NCBI GenBank assembly: GCA_003142575.1
Contig: PLMS01000030.1
Coordinates: 1 to 47,055 of the forward strand
Source of the DNA: Ignavibacteriota bacterium
Lineage (GTDB): Bacteria; Bacteroidota; Ignavibacteria; UBA10030
DNA: 47,055 nucleotides
Reading direction: 5' to 3'
Of the stretch, positions 18,481 through 28,245 are shown piece after piece. A model generated the notes under the pieces. The model worked only from the letters and a program-made list of their open reading frames with translations. It was not told the origin of the DNA and did no database searches. The position numbers were made by a program, and so were the translations under genes. Every line of letters starts with the position of its first letter. Positions within the stretch are counted from its first letter, which is position 1.

Positions 18481-21400
18481 ATGCAAGAATCTTCTTCTAT
18501 ATTGACAATGTTGTCGCATCGGTTGCATCTAGTTCGAAACAGACAGAACCGCGTGGATCTCTTTTCGAATACTCTCGTTTTTTGTGCGGGTGTTCTCGTT
18601 CTAACGACCGTTCTTGTTTTCGCAGAGACAGTGTTCGATTTTTCCAAAATGGCGAGAACGATAATTGTTATTCTCTTTACTCTCTCACTTGTGTGTGCCG
18701 GCAGTTGGATGATCGTTCGTCCTTTCCTGCGATTGATCGGCGTACTGTCATCCATCACAGAGGATGAGATCGCAAGACACGTTGGTGCGTTCTTTTCTTC
18801 TATCAAGGATAGGTTGTTGAATGCTCTTCAGCTTGTGAAAGAGATCGATTCCGTTTCAAAACTTTACTCAACAGAATTAGTTGATGAGACATTCAAGGAT
18901 TTTGCCAAAGAAATTCGACCGCTCGATTTCACGCAATCTGTGAGTACGACTCATCTTCCCAAACATCGCCGCTGGCTGTTGATGAGTCTCGGTAGTACGA
19001 TATTGATATTTCTCTTATTTCCTGCATCGATCTCCGGTGCGGCATATCGATTGATTCATTTTTCACGGGAATTTACACCGCCACCGAAATATCAAATTGA
19101 ACTTTCACCAGGGAATAAAGAAATAGTCAAAGGCGAGAATGTTGATGTGCGAGTGAAGGTAACTTCGCTTCTTCCGGCATTCACCCCACGTTCAACGGAA
19201 CTCACCATCGTCCGGCAACAAGAGGGACAGGAGAATTTTGACGAATTGAAAGTGAAACCGGATTCGATTGGTGTGTTCACCACAACATTCCAGGCAGTTC
19301 ACACAATGACAAAATATTTTGCTCAATATGCCGATGCTGAAAGCGAGCGCTACACACTCACCGTGCTAGATCGTCCGTTGATACGGTCATTTCACGTACA
19401 GCTCAATTATCCAGCATATACCAAGATCCCGCCGAAGATGATGGATGAATTTATCGGTGATGTTACAGCGTTGACAGGCACACGTGTTACCATATCAGGA
19501 GCGGCAAGTAAATCATTAAAAGAAGCAGTTGTACAATTTGGGAACAATACAAAGGTACCGCTCACAACGCGGGGTGAAAAATTCTCTGCATCGTTTCCTC
19601 TCTCTTCAGATAACTCATACTTTATCTCTCTTCTTGATGAAGAAGGATTGTCAAACAGCGAACCAGTACATTACCAACTCAAAACGGTGATGGACGAATA
19701 TCCGACTATTGTGATCGTCGATCCAGGCCGTAATATTGATATTGCGGGTGATCAATCGATTCCACTCTTTCTGAAAGCAAAAGATGATTTCGGATTTTCT
19801 AGTATGCGTCTCGGTTATAGGTTGGTGAAATCGCGTTACGAACAGGCACAATCCGAGTATACATTTGTTCCGATTCCATTCTCTGTCACTACTGAGGGAC
19901 AAGTTGAGTTGACCTATATCTGGAATCTTACTAGTCTCAATCTTGTACCGGAAGATGTCGTTGAATACTTTGCAGAAGTTTTTGATAATGATGCAGTCAA
20001 AGGTCCGAAAAGCGGACGCAGCAATCTCTATCTTCTCCGGCTTCCTTCATTAGACGAAGTATTTGCCGATGTTGATAAAGAGCATGAACATTCGATCGAT
20101 GACCTCAAGCAGTCACTTGATGAAACAAAAAAATTGAAAGAGAATATTGAATCTATCAACCGCGACTTGAAGAAGAATAAGGATCCCGATTGGCAGACAC
20201 AAAAAAAAATGGAAGAGATGGCAAAACGGTACCAAGAAGTACAAAAGAAGCTGGAGAACGCGCAATCCCGTGTAGAGCAAATGACACAACAGATGCAGCA
20301 GCAAAATGTGCTTTCGAAAGAAACCATGGAGAAATACATGGAGCTTCAGCAGCTCTTCCAGCAGCTTGATGCCACGGAGTTACAGAAGACACTGAAGCAA
20401 TTGCAGCAGCAGATGCCAAACATGAGCAAAGAGGAGCTCCAGCAGGCAATGCAAAACATGACTTTTTCTGAAGAACGTTTTCGTCAGAGCATAGAGCGAA
20501 CAATGAACCTGCTCAAACGCCTCCAGATCGAGCAGAAAATGGATGAAGTGAAAAAACGCGCTCAGGAATTGGAGAAGTTAGAAAAAGAGTTGCAGGAAGA
20601 AAATTCGAAGGCATCCAACGACTCTCAGAAACAGCAAGAACTGGCAAAAAAACAAGCTGATCTTGCCAAGAAAGAACAGGCCATGGAACGCGAAGCCGCT
20701 GATCTTCAACGCCGAATGGAAGAGTTCTTTACTGAAATGCCTGCAGATAAGATGCAGAAATCTCTGGAGCAATTGCAACAGCAGCAACTGGATCAAAAAA
20801 TGCAGCAAGCGTCGCAGCAAATGCAAATGGGAAAGATGCAGTCTGCACAGCAAACTCAGGAGCAGATTGGAGAACAACTCCAGCAGTTCAGTCAGCAAAT
20901 GGATGCAATGCAGCAGCAGATGCTTCAGCAGCAATCGCAATATGTGGTGAACGAAATGCGCAAAGCGATCAACAATATCTTGGAACTTTCGAAAGATGAA
21001 GAAGCGCTGAAGCTGCAATCACAACAAGCACCGCAGAATTCTCCACAGCTTCGACAAAATGCGCAGGATCAACAGCGTGCCGCTCAAGACTTGAACAATG
21101 TTGTCAAGGGGTTAAGCGAGTTATCGCAAAAATCCTTTGCTGTAACACCGGAAATGGGCAAAGCAATTGGTGAGGCATTGGCGCGAATGAATAACGCCAT
21201 GCGCGCTTTGGATACACGCAATGGTGCAATGGCATCACAGGAACAGGAGCAAGCTATGGCGGCACTTAATCGCGCAGCAATGCAGGTGCAGAATGCGCTC
21301 CAAGCAATGATGAAAGGAGGGAGCGGAGGCAGTGCAGGAAGCCTCATGCAGCAATTGCAAATGATGGCAGGTCGGCAAATGTCTCTCAACATGCAGACAC

Positions 21401-21882
21401 AACAAATGGGCGGGATGTCTCAGCAGCAAGCGGCGGAAGCGGCACGATTAGCAAAAGAACAGGGAGCAATCCAAAAATCACTGGAGGAGCTGAACCGTGA
21501 AGCACAGCAAAGCGGCGACCAGAAAAAATTACTGGGTGATCTTCAAAAAATTGCCGAAGAGATGAAAGAAGTTGTCGGGAATCTCGAACAGAATAATGTG
21601 AATCCAGAAACGATCAAGAAACAGGAACGCATTCTTTCCCGGCTTCTGGATGCTTCCAAATCTACGCGTGAACGTGACTATGAAAAAAAACGCAAAGCAG
21701 AAACCGGTACACAAATAACGCGCCGCAGTCCAAAAGATCTGGATTGGAATTCGCTGGAAGGAAAAAGTCAATTACGGGAAGAACTGCTGAAAGCCCTGGA
21801 GCAAGGGTATTCCAAAGATTATCAGGAATTGATACGAAAATATTTTGAGGAATTGGAAAAAACCGAAAAGCCCGTATATTAG
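18481..21882 (+). CDS. DUF4175 membrane protein with long Gln/Met-rich coiled coil
   Basis: An 1133-residue protein. Two transmembrane helices lie near residues 30-52 and 58-80 and a third near 162-178 (WLLMSLGSTILIFLLFP). A periplasmic Ig-like beta-rich region follows to about residue 530 (PPKYQIELSPGNKEIVKGEN; VEYFAEVFDNDAVKGPKSGR). From about 540 to 1070 there is a very long charged, Gln- and Met-rich helical region (QQMQQQN, LEQLQQQQLDQKMQQ), predicted coiled coil. The layout is that of DUF4175 proteins, which sit with DUF4159 and MoxR/DUF58 aerotolerance-type clusters. I infer an envelope scaffold or chaperone-type role, but this is not established. Frame and codon use are consistent throughout, with no sign of a break in the repetitive part. 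Confidence 0.85.
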   Translation: MQESSSILTMLSHRLHLVRNRQNRVDLFSNTLVFCAGVLVLTTVLVFAETVFDFSKMARTIIVILFTLSLVCAGSWMIVRPFLRLIGVLSSITEDEIARHVGAFFSSIKDRLLNALQLVKEIDSVSKLYSTELVDETFKDFAKEIRPLDFTQSVSTTHLPKHRRWLLMSLGSTILIFLLFPASISGAAYRLIHFSREFTPPPKYQIELSPGNKEIVKGENVDVRVKVTSLLPAFTPRSTELTIVRQQEGQENFDELKVKPDSIGVFTTTFQAVHTMTKYFAQYADAESERYTLTVLDRPLIRSFHVQLNYPAYTKIPPKMMDEFIGDVTALTGTRVTISGAASKSLKEAVVQFGNNTKVPLTTRGEKFSASFPLSSDNSYFISLLDEEGLSNSEPVHYQLKTVMDEYPTIVIVDPGRNIDIAGDQSIPLFLKAKDDFGFSSMRLGYRLVKSRYEQAQSEYTFVPIPFSVTTEGQVELTYIWNLTSLNLVPEDVVEYFAEVFDNDAVKGPKSGRSNLYLLRLPSLDEVFADVDKEHEHSIDDLKQSLDETKKLKENIESINRDLKKNKDPDWQTQKKMEEMAKRYQEVQKKLENAQSRVEQMTQQMQQQNVLSKETMEKYMELQQLFQQLDATELQKTLKQLQQQMPNMSKEELQQAMQNMTFSEERFRQSIERTMNLLKRLQIEQKMDEVKKRAQELEKLEKELQEENSKASNDSQKQQELAKKQADLAKKEQAMEREAADLQRRMEEFFTEMPADKMQKSLEQLQQQQLDQKMQQASQQMQMGKMQSAQQTQEQIGEQLQQFSQQMDAMQQQMLQQQSQYVVNEMRKAINNILELSKDEEALKLQSQQAPQNSPQLRQNAQDQQRAAQDLNNVVKGLSELSQKSFAVTPEMGKAIGEALARMNNAMRALDTRNGAMASQEQEQAMAALNRAAMQVQNALQAMMKGGSGGSAGSLMQQLQMMAGRQMSLNMQTQQMGGMSQQQAAEAARLAKEQGAIQKSLEELNREAQQSGDQKKLLGDLQKIAEEMKEVVGNLEQNNVNPETIKKQERILSRLLDASKSTRERDYEKKRKAETGTQITRRSPKDLDWNSLEGKSQLREELLKALEQGYSKDYQELIRKYFEELEKTEKPVY

Positions 21883-21942
21883 GTCAGCAGATTGACACAG
21901 AGTAGTTGTTTATACTGCAAAGACAACTCAAGAAGAAAGAAA

Positions 21943-22090
21943 ATGAAAAAGTTGTTTAGGGAATTCTGGAGGTTTGTTTTGATTTAGGTTCTTGGTTTTT
22001 TTAGGAGGTATGGTTGCCGGACTGATGGTGTATGGCAGCGAGATCTTCGATCCGCAGTCAGTTGACGTAAAGAAGCGCGAAAAGCATTAA
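21943..22090 (+). pseudogene. Small single-helix membrane ORF broken by a one-base frameshift
   Basis: From the ATG at 21943 the frame reads MKKLFREFWRFVLI and stops at TAG 21985-21987. In the +1 frame from about 21983 the sequence continues as RFLVFLGGMVAGLMVYGSEI, followed by a polar tail ending VKKREKH and TAA at 22088-22090. Removing one T from the TTT at 21983-21985 would join both parts into a plausible 48-residue protein: a basic amphipathic start, one transmembrane helix and a charged end. The A/G-rich stretch before the ATG could serve as a weak ribosome site. This could be a real lesion, an assembly error or chance. The rest of the 415-bp gap between DUF4175 and addA holds nothing I recognise. 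Confidence 0.4.
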
Positions 22091-22298
22091 GCAAAAGAAA
22101 ATATTTCTGGAAAGAAATTTAAGTGACTATGTGGGCAACAAAGACCTGCACAGCCGAATGTTTTTCTTGGTTACTTCTGTCGTTGTGAATTCCCTTCCGA
22201 AGACAACAAGTAGAACTCGTTTTTCCCTTGCATCACCGTTGCAATCCAGCGACTTATTGGCTACATTTTTAATGAAAAATATGATAGCTGACTAAATT

Positions 22299-25200
22299 GT
22301 GATCCCTATTCTTCGTAGTGATGCCGAGCTTCATCTGCCCAATTTTACAGTCGTTTCTGCTTCGGCAGGATCGGGGAAAACGCATACGCTCACGCTGAAG
22401 CTGCTGCAACTGCTGCTCTCTCAGCGTATCCCAAACAATCGGCTGAATAATGTTCTGGCAATGACATTTACTAGAAATGCCGCAGCGGAAATGCGCCAGC
22501 GTGTTCTGGAATACTTGAAGAAAGCATATCATGGCGACCGCGATATTCTCAGACACTTGCTTGCGCTTGTTTCATTGGGCGAAGAACGGCTCCGGGCAAG
22601 ATGCGGAGAATTAATCGATACTATTTTGCAGGATTACTCCGCATTTCAGGTACAGACCATCGATAGTTTTATGGCGCGTGTATTCCGGGCATCGGCGTTA
22701 GAGTTCGGATTTTCGCCGACGCTCGAAATTAAATTGAATAACCGTCCATTGCTGGATGCGGCATTTGAGCAGTTTGCACGCGAGCTTTCCGCTGATCCTT
22801 CAAAGCAGCTCCTCCTTGAGCAACTCACAGACATTCTCGTTGAGAGCCAAAATACTTCTGCACGTTATATCTGGAATCCATTTCAAAGACTCTCGGATGA
22901 AGTGCGAAAACTGTACAACACACTCAGTGCACAAACGAAGGAAATGCTGCCGTTTTCTGATGATGGTCGGCAGGTAAATGCAGTGCGGCAAGAAATTCTC
23001 GGTGCTTTCAATCAACTTCACATGTTGGTAAAAAAATCTGGATTGGAAATAACAAAGAACTTTGAGACTGTGATTGAAATTGCGGCGGCCGGTGATGTTG
23101 ATGAATTGATCTATCGGAAGAGTCTCTATAATATTCCAGTGAAGAAATCAGGAATTACGAAAGTAAAAGCGGAAGAATGGAGTTTTCGCTTTGCTCCGAT
23201 GCAGGAACACATTCTGGGTCTCGCTGCAGAGTATGTTGTGCAGCAAGCGCGAAATTATTACCGCCCGTATGTTGAGGCACACCGGTTGTTTGGCAGCACC
23301 ATAGAGCAGATCATGCGCCGCAACAATCAAGTCTCTCTCACCGATGTTAATCGCTCACTCTTGAAATATATCTCGGAAGAAATTGTGCCGCAGGTTTATT
23401 TTTATCTTGGCGACGCGATCTTTCATTATCTCATCGACGAATTTCAAGATACATCACCGGTACAATGGGAAGCTCTGATGCCCCTATTTGGCGAAGCGCT
23501 TTCCAAAAATGGAAGTCTTTTTGTAGTCGGCGATACGAAGCAATCCATTTATGCTTTCCGTCATGCCGATTGGCGCATTATGAAAAACGTGATGAAAAAT
23601 ATCGTATTTCCGTCTGCGCCGCCTCATGTGCAAGAATTGGAAACGAATTACAGGAGTTTCGAACGGATACTCGATTTCAACAAATCAGTTTTCCATGACA
23701 TTGTGCCCTTAACTATGGGCGGAGATGCACCGCACGCCAGCGGATTATCATCATTCAAACAACAGGTCAAAGAAGGCAGCGAAAAGAAAGGATATGTCGA
23801 GGTTGTTTCGTTTGAGAAAGATATAGAAAAAGCACCGGAGCGCACAAAGATTTTAGAAATTGTGGCTGATTGCAAAAAGCGAGGTTACAGGTACGGCGAG
23901 ATCACTATCCTAACACCAAAGAACGAACATGTCGTTGCGATTAGCGGATGGCTCAATAGCGAACATGTGCCATTCATTTCGCACAGCAGTTTAGATATCC
24001 GTGGACGGAAAATTACGGGAGACATTATTGCCCTGCTTCGGTTTTTGGATTCACCCATTGACGATCTTGCATTTACAACATTTCTCCTAAGCGATACATT
24101 TCATCGGTTGATTTCCACTGCAAGTTTGTCGATAACAAAAGAACAACTTCATTTGTTCATTCTGCAAACCAGAAGAGAAAACCACAAAGCATCATTGTAC
24201 ACATCATTTCGTGCGCAATATAAAGATGTCTGGAAACAATATTATGAAGAGCTGTTTACAGTTGTTGGCTACCTGCCGATGTACGATCTTGTTTCGGAAA
24301 TCTACAAGCAATTCCGGTTGTTTGAATTGGCGCCGGAAGAGGAAGGCACGCTGACAAAATTATTGGAGATCATCAAGAACTTCGAGGATGCAGGCCAGAA
24401 CAATCTCAAAGATTTTTTAATTTTCGCGGATGAAGAAGGAGATGAATCGGAATGGAATATCAATATTTCGCACGGCGCGGATGCCATTTCAGTGATGACG
24501 ATTCACAAAGCGAAGGGATTGGATAACCGCGTCGTGATTGTTCTGTTGGAAGATTCAAAACCAAAGTCTGACAATTTGTTTATAGAAGAAGATAAAGATG
24601 GCATACGCCTTCTCCGCATAACACAAAAGAATGCTGATTTTAGTGACAATATGAGGGCTTTATATGAACGCCGCGTATTTGAACAGGCGGTGGATGATTT
24701 GAATAAGCTCTATGTTGCATTCACACGTGCAAAAGAAGAAATGTACATTATCAGCATCAGAACAGAGTGGGCTGATAAACCTTCAATATTTCTGCCTAAA
24801 ACCGGATATGAGCCTTCAAAAAAACAGAAGGTGGAAAAGCGTGAGAATCCAGGCGAACTAACCGTAGACAAGTACCATTCGTCTGTGCGTAAGCCGGCAA
24901 TCGCTATTTCATCGGAGAAGCTGGCGCTGTATGAACGGCGGCGTGGCGAAGCTATCCACAATATACTCTCGCGTGTGGAATTGGTGGGTGCGGACATTGA
25001 AGAACGCGTTTCATCAGCAATAAAAGAAATTGCAGGAAGCTGGGGTGAACCGGCGGATGCAGCACGTATTCAATTGTTAGTGTTGGAATTTTTACGACTG
25101 CCGGAGATTGCACCATTCTTCACTTCTATCGAAGGCAGAAAGATTTTGAATGAACAAGAATTTGTAAATCCGGATGGACGGTTGTTCCGTATGGATCGCG

Positions 25201-25376
25201 TTGTGGTGGATGCAGAGAGCGTGACGGTACTCGATTTTAAGACTGGAGAGGATAAAGATGTTTATCGTGATCAAATACTTGGCTACATAACCATTCTCCA
25301 GAACTTTTATCCAGGCCGAACTATCCAAGGTATGCTGGCGTTCGTGGACAGGAAAAAAGTACGGGTGGTTGCATGA
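22299..25376 (+). CDS. addA: AddA-type UvrD-family helicase-nuclease
   Basis: A 1025-residue protein starting at GTG 22299 (reading MIPILRSDAELHL). Superfamily 1A helicase motifs occur in order: Walker A ASAGSGKT at residues 21-28; motif Ia MTFTRNAAAEMR; Walker B LIDEFQDTSP with Asp380/Glu381; motif III VVGDTKQSIYAFR; motif IV ETNYRSFE; motif V TIHKAKGLDNRVVIV; motif VI LYVAFTRAKEEMY. The C-terminus has a PD-(D/E)XK nuclease core with RMDRVVVD and VLDFKTG (Asp979, Lys981). This is the AddA/RecB layout: it unwinds and degrades DNA ends in double-strand-break repair and loads RecA. The stop overlaps the next start by four bases (ATGA), so it should be translationally coupled to the AddB-like partner. 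Confidence 0.92.
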   Translation: MIPILRSDAELHLPNFTVVSASAGSGKTHTLTLKLLQLLLSQRIPNNRLNNVLAMTFTRNAAAEMRQRVLEYLKKAYHGDRDILRHLLALVSLGEERLRARCGELIDTILQDYSAFQVQTIDSFMARVFRASALEFGFSPTLEIKLNNRPLLDAAFEQFARELSADPSKQLLLEQLTDILVESQNTSARYIWNPFQRLSDEVRKLYNTLSAQTKEMLPFSDDGRQVNAVRQEILGAFNQLHMLVKKSGLEITKNFETVIEIAAAGDVDELIYRKSLYNIPVKKSGITKVKAEEWSFRFAPMQEHILGLAAEYVVQQARNYYRPYVEAHRLFGSTIEQIMRRNNQVSLTDVNRSLLKYISEEIVPQVYFYLGDAIFHYLIDEFQDTSPVQWEALMPLFGEALSKNGSLFVVGDTKQSIYAFRHADWRIMKNVMKNIVFPSAPPHVQELETNYRSFERILDFNKSVFHDIVPLTMGGDAPHASGLSSFKQQVKEGSEKKGYVEVVSFEKDIEKAPERTKILEIVADCKKRGYRYGEITILTPKNEHVVAISGWLNSEHVPFISHSSLDIRGRKITGDIIALLRFLDSPIDDLAFTTFLLSDTFHRLISTASLSITKEQLHLFILQTRRENHKASLYTSFRAQYKDVWKQYYEELFTVVGYLPMYDLVSEIYKQFRLFELAPEEEGTLTKLLEIIKNFEDAGQNNLKDFLIFADEEGDESEWNINISHGADAISVMTIHKAKGLDNRVVIVLLEDSKPKSDNLFIEEDKDGIRLLRITQKNADFSDNMRALYERRVFEQAVDDLNKLYVAFTRAKEEMYIISIRTEWADKPSIFLPKTGYEPSKKQKVEKRENPGELTVDKYHSSVRKPAIAISSEKLALYERRRGEAIHNILSRVELVGADIEERVSSAIKEIAGSWGEPADAARIQLLVLEFLRLPEIAPFFTSIEGRKILNEQEFVNPDGRLFRMDRVVVDAESVTVLDFKTGEDKDVYRDQILGYITILQNFYPGRTIQGMLAFVDRKKVRVVA

Positions 25377-28150
25377 ACGAACGCATTGTTCTTAGTCCAC
25401 ACGAACATCTAGTCGAAACCGTTGCCGCTCATCTCAGCGCACAGGGAAGAGATTTCTCGGCGAGTGCAGTCGTTTTTCCCGGAAAACGTCCGGCGCATTT
25501 CTTGCGTAAAGAACTTGCTCAGCGCATCGGCAGCAGTTTTATTCCACCCATAATATTTTCCGTTGATGAGTTTATTCTTTTGCTCTATCAAAAACTCCAT
25601 GCTCTGCCGGTGAAAGACTTAGAGTCGATCGATGCCGTGGTTCTGCTTTATCAAATTCACGCCGAGTTGAAAGAGCGATTGGGCGGTGAATACTTTACGT
25701 CGTTGGAAGCTTTCCTTCCTATCGGACTGAAACTATTCGGTGAACTGGAAGAACTACATCTCGCAAATCTTACAGAGCGGAAAATAAAGGAAGAACTTTC
25801 ATCGCTCACATATAACCGGTTGTTCTCACTTGCCGAATATTATACACGGTTCTATGCACTTGCTGCGGAAAAAGGATTTACCACACGCGCTGTTCGCTAC
25901 TCGGAAGTAGCTGAACACATCGGCAAGATAAATATTGACGAATACACGCAGCTTATTGTGGCAGGATTGTATAAGCAGACACATGCAGAGAAGATCATTT
26001 TTGATGAATTGGCAAATCGCCAAAGTGCGTTGTTCGTGTTTCAGACAGATAAGACTGAGCCGGGAACGAAAGAGCCGGAAATTCATTTTTACAAATCATC
26101 CGATACGCATGGGCAGGTGTTTGCACTCTCCGCGATCATCAAAGATCAATTGGAGAAGAACAAATTGCTTGATGAACGCTCGGTGATTGTCCTACCCACG
26201 GCGGATGCACTTTTTCCCGTTGTGCATGAAACGCTTACCTTGCTGCCGGAGGAAGAATACAACATCGCGCTTGGCTATCCCATGGCGCGCACTCCGGTGT
26301 ACGGTTTCCTCCATAACCTGATGGAATTGGTGTGCACAAAGCAAGGTGAACGGTATTCAGCATCGCAGTACTTGAAATTTGTTTTGCATCCATATACAAA
26401 AAACATTCGATTTGGCCAGCGTGCGGATGTCACGCGCATTCTTTTTCATGGACTGGAAACGATGCTGATGGAAGACAAAACAAAAATATTGGTTGCGCTG
26501 GAAGATATCGAGCAAGCAGATGAAGTTTTTAATAATGCAGCATTTATGGCTTCCGAATCAGGCGCTGAAACAACATCAGAACAGTTGAAAGAACATCTTC
26601 GAAGCATTCACGCGCACACTATTCGCGCGCTGGATTCCATGGCCGCATTGAAAGAGTTTGCTCATAAAGCCATTGAGGTGCTCACATACATCTATGACCA
26701 CAGCACCGCTCATTTACATCCGCTTTTCCGTCCGTATGCTGAAGCATTTCTGCAAATGTTTCAGCACCTGGAGCAATCGCTCGCCGGCGGCATTTCATTC
26801 CGTGATGCATCCGGATATTTCAGTTTTCTCCAGCAGTATGTTGCACAGCAAGAAGTTCCTTTTTCCGGCACGCCATTGCGGGGATTGCAAGTGCTCGGGT
26901 TGCTGGAAACGCGCGGTCTTCACTTTGATGACGTCTATCTTCTAAACGTAAACGATGATGTTCTGCCCGGCGGTATCGGCAGTGATATGCTTCTACCGCA
27001 GAAGCTTCGAGAGAATTTACAACTAGAAACGCACCGAGACCGTGACAAACTCAGTGAGCATTACTTCAACCTGCTTGTGCGCGGAGCAAAGCGTGTACAT
27101 CTTTTTTTTTCTGAATCCGGCGAGAGTAGCAAAAGCCGCTTTATTGAACAATTGCTATGGGAACGGCAGAAGTGTGACGGAACGTATTCATCCGACCACT
27201 ACATACAGACGGTTCGTTATAGTGTCAAACTCGCCAATGACGCTGTTCCGGCCATTCCAAAATCGGAAGAATCGCTAAAGGCACTTCGCGGATTTTCCTA
27301 CAGCGCCAGCGCGTTGGATACCTACATGCAATGTCCGATCAAGTTTTATTATCGATACATCATGCGATTGAAAGAGAAAGAAGAAGCAACAGAAGATATT
27401 AACAGCCAAGAGATCGGTAAGTTTGTCCATGAAGTGCTGAATAAATTCTACGAACCTCTCTTAGGAAAAAAATTAGATATACGTGATCTTGATATCATGC
27501 GCATGGAACAGTTGGTGAATGAATCCTTCTCAGAGAAATTTGGAGCAGAACCGGTGGGAGCGTCCTATTTGCTGAAACGGCAAATCCAGAGACAATTGAA
27601 AGTATTGCTTACGGATTACCAGAAACCGGTTATCGAGACGAACAATGTGATCATCACGGGCCTTGAAGAGAAAATATCTATTCGGGCGTTCGGTGCAAAA
27701 TTCGAAGGCAGACTCGACCGCATTGAGCAGCGAGGCAGTTCCGTTGTCGTTCTCGATTATAAAACCGGAGTGCCGCAGAGCAAAAAGCTGATCGCCATGA
27801 ACAAACTCGATCTTAACGAACGCGAAAGCTGGAGCGAAGCGATCCCATCGCTCCAACTGCCGATATACCTGCTGTTATATAGAATTCATTCCGGTTTTAC
27901 AACAGAGCAGATCATTCCTGCATTTCTTTACATTGGCGAAAGCCGCCTGAGCAAGGAAAGCGAAATATTTTTTGTAGAAGATTCTGCTGAACGTGCAGTG
28001 TGCTTTACGCAAGTTCAGAAGGTGATTGAACTCTTACTACAAGAGATGAACAATGCTGCAGTTCCTTTCTCGCCGCCTGCCGACCTCAGAAAAGCATGTC
28101 ACCGCTGCCCGTATACTGCATTCTGCGGCACTTCGTGGGTGCAAAGATGA
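25373..28150 (+). CDS. addB: AddB-type PD-(D/E)XK nuclease/inactivated helicase subunit with Fe-S cysteines
   Basis: A 925-residue protein overlapping addA by four bases. The N-terminal half resembles a degenerate helicase (SASAVVFPGKRPAHFLRKEL; LQVLGLLETRGLHFDDVYLL) and lacks a normal Walker A, as in AddB-like subunits. The C-terminal nuclease domain has SYSASALDTYMQCPIKFYYR (Cys654), EIGKFVHEVLNKFY, RLDRIEQRGSSVVVLDYKTG (Asp795, Lys797) and a final CHRCPYTAFC (Cys909, Cys912, Cys918). One cysteine before and three after the nuclease core is the arrangement that holds a [4Fe-4S] cluster in AddB. With AddA it forms the recombinational end-resection complex. Family length is normally 900-1150 residues. 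Confidence 0.88.
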   Translation: MNERIVLSPHEHLVETVAAHLSAQGRDFSASAVVFPGKRPAHFLRKELAQRIGSSFIPPIIFSVDEFILLLYQKLHALPVKDLESIDAVVLLYQIHAELKERLGGEYFTSLEAFLPIGLKLFGELEELHLANLTERKIKEELSSLTYNRLFSLAEYYTRFYALAAEKGFTTRAVRYSEVAEHIGKINIDEYTQLIVAGLYKQTHAEKIIFDELANRQSALFVFQTDKTEPGTKEPEIHFYKSSDTHGQVFALSAIIKDQLEKNKLLDERSVIVLPTADALFPVVHETLTLLPEEEYNIALGYPMARTPVYGFLHNLMELVCTKQGERYSASQYLKFVLHPYTKNIRFGQRADVTRILFHGLETMLMEDKTKILVALEDIEQADEVFNNAAFMASESGAETTSEQLKEHLRSIHAHTIRALDSMAALKEFAHKAIEVLTYIYDHSTAHLHPLFRPYAEAFLQMFQHLEQSLAGGISFRDASGYFSFLQQYVAQQEVPFSGTPLRGLQVLGLLETRGLHFDDVYLLNVNDDVLPGGIGSDMLLPQKLRENLQLETHRDRDKLSEHYFNLLVRGAKRVHLFFSESGESSKSRFIEQLLWERQKCDGTYSSDHYIQTVRYSVKLANDAVPAIPKSEESLKALRGFSYSASALDTYMQCPIKFYYRYIMRLKEKEEATEDINSQEIGKFVHEVLNKFYEPLLGKKLDIRDLDIMRMEQLVNESFSEKFGAEPVGASYLLKRQIQRQLKVLLTDYQKPVIETNNVIITGLEEKISIRAFGAKFEGRLDRIEQRGSSVVVLDYKTGVPQSKKLIAMNKLDLNERESWSEAIPSLQLPIYLLLYRIHSGFTTEQIIPAFLYIGESRLSKESEIFFVEDSAERAVCFTQVQKVIELLLQEMNNAAVPFSPPADLRKACHRCPYTAFCGTSWVQR

Positions 28151-28245
28151 AGAAGTGCAAGAACTAGAATAAAATTTGTTTGTTGAGAGTCATGAACGTT
28201 TTTTTTACATTAAAGAAGCTTATTCATTAATCATAAGGAGAAACC

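Noticed and set aside
20200-21480. CAG/CAA-rich low-complexity DNA
   Set aside because: Explained by the Gln-rich coiled coil of the DUF4175 protein; the frame is unbroken.
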